Assembly: GCF_029582805.1 (NCBI RefSeq)
Contig: NZ_JAKKUT010000002.1
Location: 1,637,747 to 1,701,746, forward strand
Source of the DNA: Candidatus Synechococcus calcipolaris G9
Lineage (GTDB): Bacteria > Cyanobacteriota > Cyanobacteriia > Thermosynechococcales > Thermosynechococcaceae
DNA: 64,000 bases
Reading direction: 5' to 3'
Shown in pieces: positions 62,664 through 64,000 of this stretch (positions are counted from its first letter, which is position 1; the number at the start of each line of letters is the position of its first letter). The notes under the pieces are model-generated. The model did not search any database and had not been told where the DNA came from. It was given only the letters and a program-made list of their open reading frames with translations. The position numbers and the translations under genes are program-made.

Positions 62664-63746
62664 ATGACTACAACTCTCCAACGCCGCGAAGGTGCGAACG
62701 TATGGGAGCGTTTCTGTAACTGGGTCACCAGCACCGATAACCGCCTTTATATTGGCTGGTTTGGTGTTATCATGATCCCAACGCTCCTAGCTGCAACCGC
62801 CTGTTTCGTTATTGCCTTTATCGCCGCTCCGCCAGTGGATATTGATGGCATCCGTGAGCCTGTGTCTGGCTCCTTGATTTATGGGAATAATATCATCACT
62901 GGCGCAGTCGTACCCTCTAGTAATGCGATCGGTCTGCACTTTTACCCCATTTGGGAAGCTGCTTCCTTAGATGAGTGGCTGTACAATGGCGGCCCCTACC
63001 AGTTGATCATTTTCCACTTCCTCCTTGGTGCTTCCTGCTACATGGGTCGGCAATGGGAACTGAGCTATCGCTTAGGGATGCGTCCTTGGATTTGTGTGGC
63101 TTACTCGGCTCCTTTGGCTTCTGCCATGGCCGTGTTCCTCATCTATCCTCTGGGTCAAGGTTCCTTCTCCGATGGAATGCCCTTGGGAATTAGCGGTACC
63201 TTCAACTTCATGATTGTGTTCCAAGCTGAGCACAACATTCTCATGCACCCCTTCCATCAATTGGGTGTGGCCGGAGTCTTCGGTGGTGCCTTGTTCTCGG
63301 CAATGCACGGTTCCTTAGTGACCTCTTCCCTCATTCGGGAAACCACTGAAACCGAATCCCAGAACTATGGTTACAAGTTTGGTCAGGAAGAAGAAACCTA
63401 CAATATTGTGGCTGCCCACGGTTACTTTGGTCGGTTAATCTTCCAATATGCCAGCTTCAACAACAGTCGCGCTCTACACTTCTTCTTAGCTGCTTGGCCC
63501 GTTGTCGGCATCTGGTTTACGGCTCTGGGCATTAGCACCATGGCCTTCAACTTGAATGGCTTTAACTTTAACCACAGTGTGATTGATTCCAAGGGAAATG
63601 TGATCAACACTTGGGCTGACATCATCAACCGTGCCAACCTGGGTATGGAAGTGATGCACGAGCGCAATGCCCACAACTTCCCCCTCGATTTAGCTTCGGC
63701 TGAATCCCATTCTGTGGCTCTGGTTGCTCCTAGCATCAACGGCTAG
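62664..63746 (+). CDS. psbA: photosystem II protein D1
   Basis: A full-length 360-residue D1. All Mn4CaO5 ligands are present: Asp170, Glu189, His332, Glu333, His337, Asp342 and the C-terminal Ala344 after which CtpA cuts. Tyr161 (YZ), His190, His198 (P680), His215 and His272 are in place. Residue 130 is Gln, the form usual in low-light D1, Tyr147 is retained, whereas 212 is Ser and 270 Ala. The helix B segment [17 protein letters not shown] resembles Thermosynechococcus PsbA1. No Shine-Dalgarno box is close to the ATG. Other psbA copies usually exist in such genomes; none is in this window. Confidence 0.98.
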   Translation: MTTTLQRREGANVWERFCNWVTSTDNRLYIGWFGVIMIPTLLAATACFVIAFIAAPPVDIDGIREPVSGSLIYGNNIITGAVVPSSNAIGLHFYPIWEAASLDEWLYNGGPYQLIIFHFLLGASCYMGRQWELSYRLGMRPWICVAYSAPLASAMAVFLIYPLGQGSFSDGMPLGISGTFNFMIVFQAEHNILMHPFHQLGVAGVFGGALFSAMHGSLVTSSLIRETTETESQNYGYKFGQEEETYNIVAAHGYFGRLIFQYASFNNSRALHFFLAAWPVVGIWFTALGISTMAFNLNGFNFNHSVIDSKGNVINTWADIINRANLGMEVMHERNAHNFPLDLASAESHSVALVAPSING

Positions 63747-63775
63747 ACCTCCAGCAGGAATTTAACAATGTATTG

Positions 63776-63803
63776 ACCGCCTTCCTTTTGAGGGCGGTTT
63801 TTT
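63776..63803 (+). terminator. rho-independent terminator of psbA
   Basis: ACCGCC (63776-63781) pairs with GGCGGT (63793-63798); the stem is followed by a run of T ending at 63803. It stands 30 bp after the psbA stop codon. Confidence 0.9.
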
Positions 63804-63853
63804 GCTTTTATCTATTTGCTTGTTTACTGGGTGTCTCTAGGACTGTTTGACCT

Positions 63854-64000
63854 GTGACTTGGATACTATTGCTTGGCGGCTTGATCGCAGGACTACTCTC
63901 AGGGCTTTTGGGTATTGGCGGCGGCTCGATTATGGTGCCCCTCTTGGTGAGTCAAGGGTTTGCGCCCGTAGCAGCGGTGGGAACAAGTACGCTAACCATT
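63854..64000 (+). CDS. TauE/SafE family permease (3' end outside window)
   Basis: A frame opening with GTG at 63854 and running to the last base reads MTWILLLGGLIAGLLSGLLG, then GIGGGSIMVPLLVSQGF and VGTSTLTI. The glycine-rich GLLGIGGG and the VGTS block are signatures of the TauE/SafE (DUF81) family of anion or sulfonate/sulfite exporters. Only 49 codons are visible, with the first hydrophobic helix. An alternative start a few codons earlier or later cannot be excluded. Confidence 0.75.
   Translation, partial: MTWILLLGGLIAGLLSGLLGIGGGSIMVPLLVSQGFAPVAAVGTSTLTI

Noticed and set aside
62490-62681. Minus-strand frame overlapping the psbA start
   Set aside because: It is AT-rich leader DNA read antisense, with no recognised domain or ribosome-binding site.

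Overview
The window is a stretch of a cyanobacterial chromosome. It carries psbA (photosystem II D1), ndhK, the myxoxanthophyll genes cruF and cruG, a group 1 sigma factor (sigA), clpC, a TxlA-like thioredoxin, several small families mostly known from cyanobacteria (DUF3082, DUF2103) and many copies of the HIP1 octamer GCGATCGC. D1 resembles the Thermosynechococcus PsbA1 type around residues 120-150, which suggests a unicellular Thermosynechococcus/Synechococcus PCC 6312-like lineage. That placement is from memory and is tentative.

Layout. 1-6.1 kb is core: an M23 peptidase cut by the window edge, murI, a YbaB/EbfC protein, a NarL-type regulator, DUF3082-DUF2103, rpe, an MnmC-like methyltransferase and a thioredoxin. 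6.1-12.0 kb is a minus-strand block in which a type IV pilin-like gene is followed by two DUF29 genes and two large TPR/O-GlcNAc-transferase paralogues, a possible pilin glycosylation locus. 12.1-13.6 kb is a small accessory patch: a VapBC-type module between two decayed copies of a repeat family, then a palindromic element that looks like an integron attC site. 13.6-23.8 kb returns to core genes (2Fe-2S ferredoxin-like protein, PIN/TRAM protein, tRNA with CAU anticodon, CNNM transporter, metH, ndhK, acyltransferase).

23.8-28.3 kb is a plastic region: an Rpn/DUF4351 remnant, a damaged UPF0175/DUF3368 toxin-antitoxin pair, and a tandem array of TPR secreted or lipoprotein genes whose repeats and spacers are nearly identical; one gene is frameshifted. 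28.4-47.4 kb is mostly core (polA, cruG/cruF, radC, trpC, HAD hydrolase, transglutaminase-like protein, clpC, pepA, HIT, TerC, ndk, menF), with two intact-looking members of the repeat family at 36.7 and 37.2 kb.

47.5-52 kb is the most unusual part. Two adjacent AT-rich AIG1/Toc34-like GTPase genes sit under a near-consensus promoter. Next come two copies of a 480-bp direct repeat (a nucleotidyltransferase antitoxin, a 19-codon stub of its HEPN toxin and the start of a lipoprotein gene) that enclose a complete MntA-HepT module. The GTPase pair is the best candidate here for an undescribed, possibly defensive, system. 52-64 kb holds a YHS protein, a lipoprotein, a PQQ-type sugar dehydrogenase, sigA, a Fur-family regulator, a split UPF0016 transporter, a 58-residue basic protein, a large FHA-type secreted adhesin, psbA with its terminator, and the start of a TauE/SafE permease cut by the window edge.
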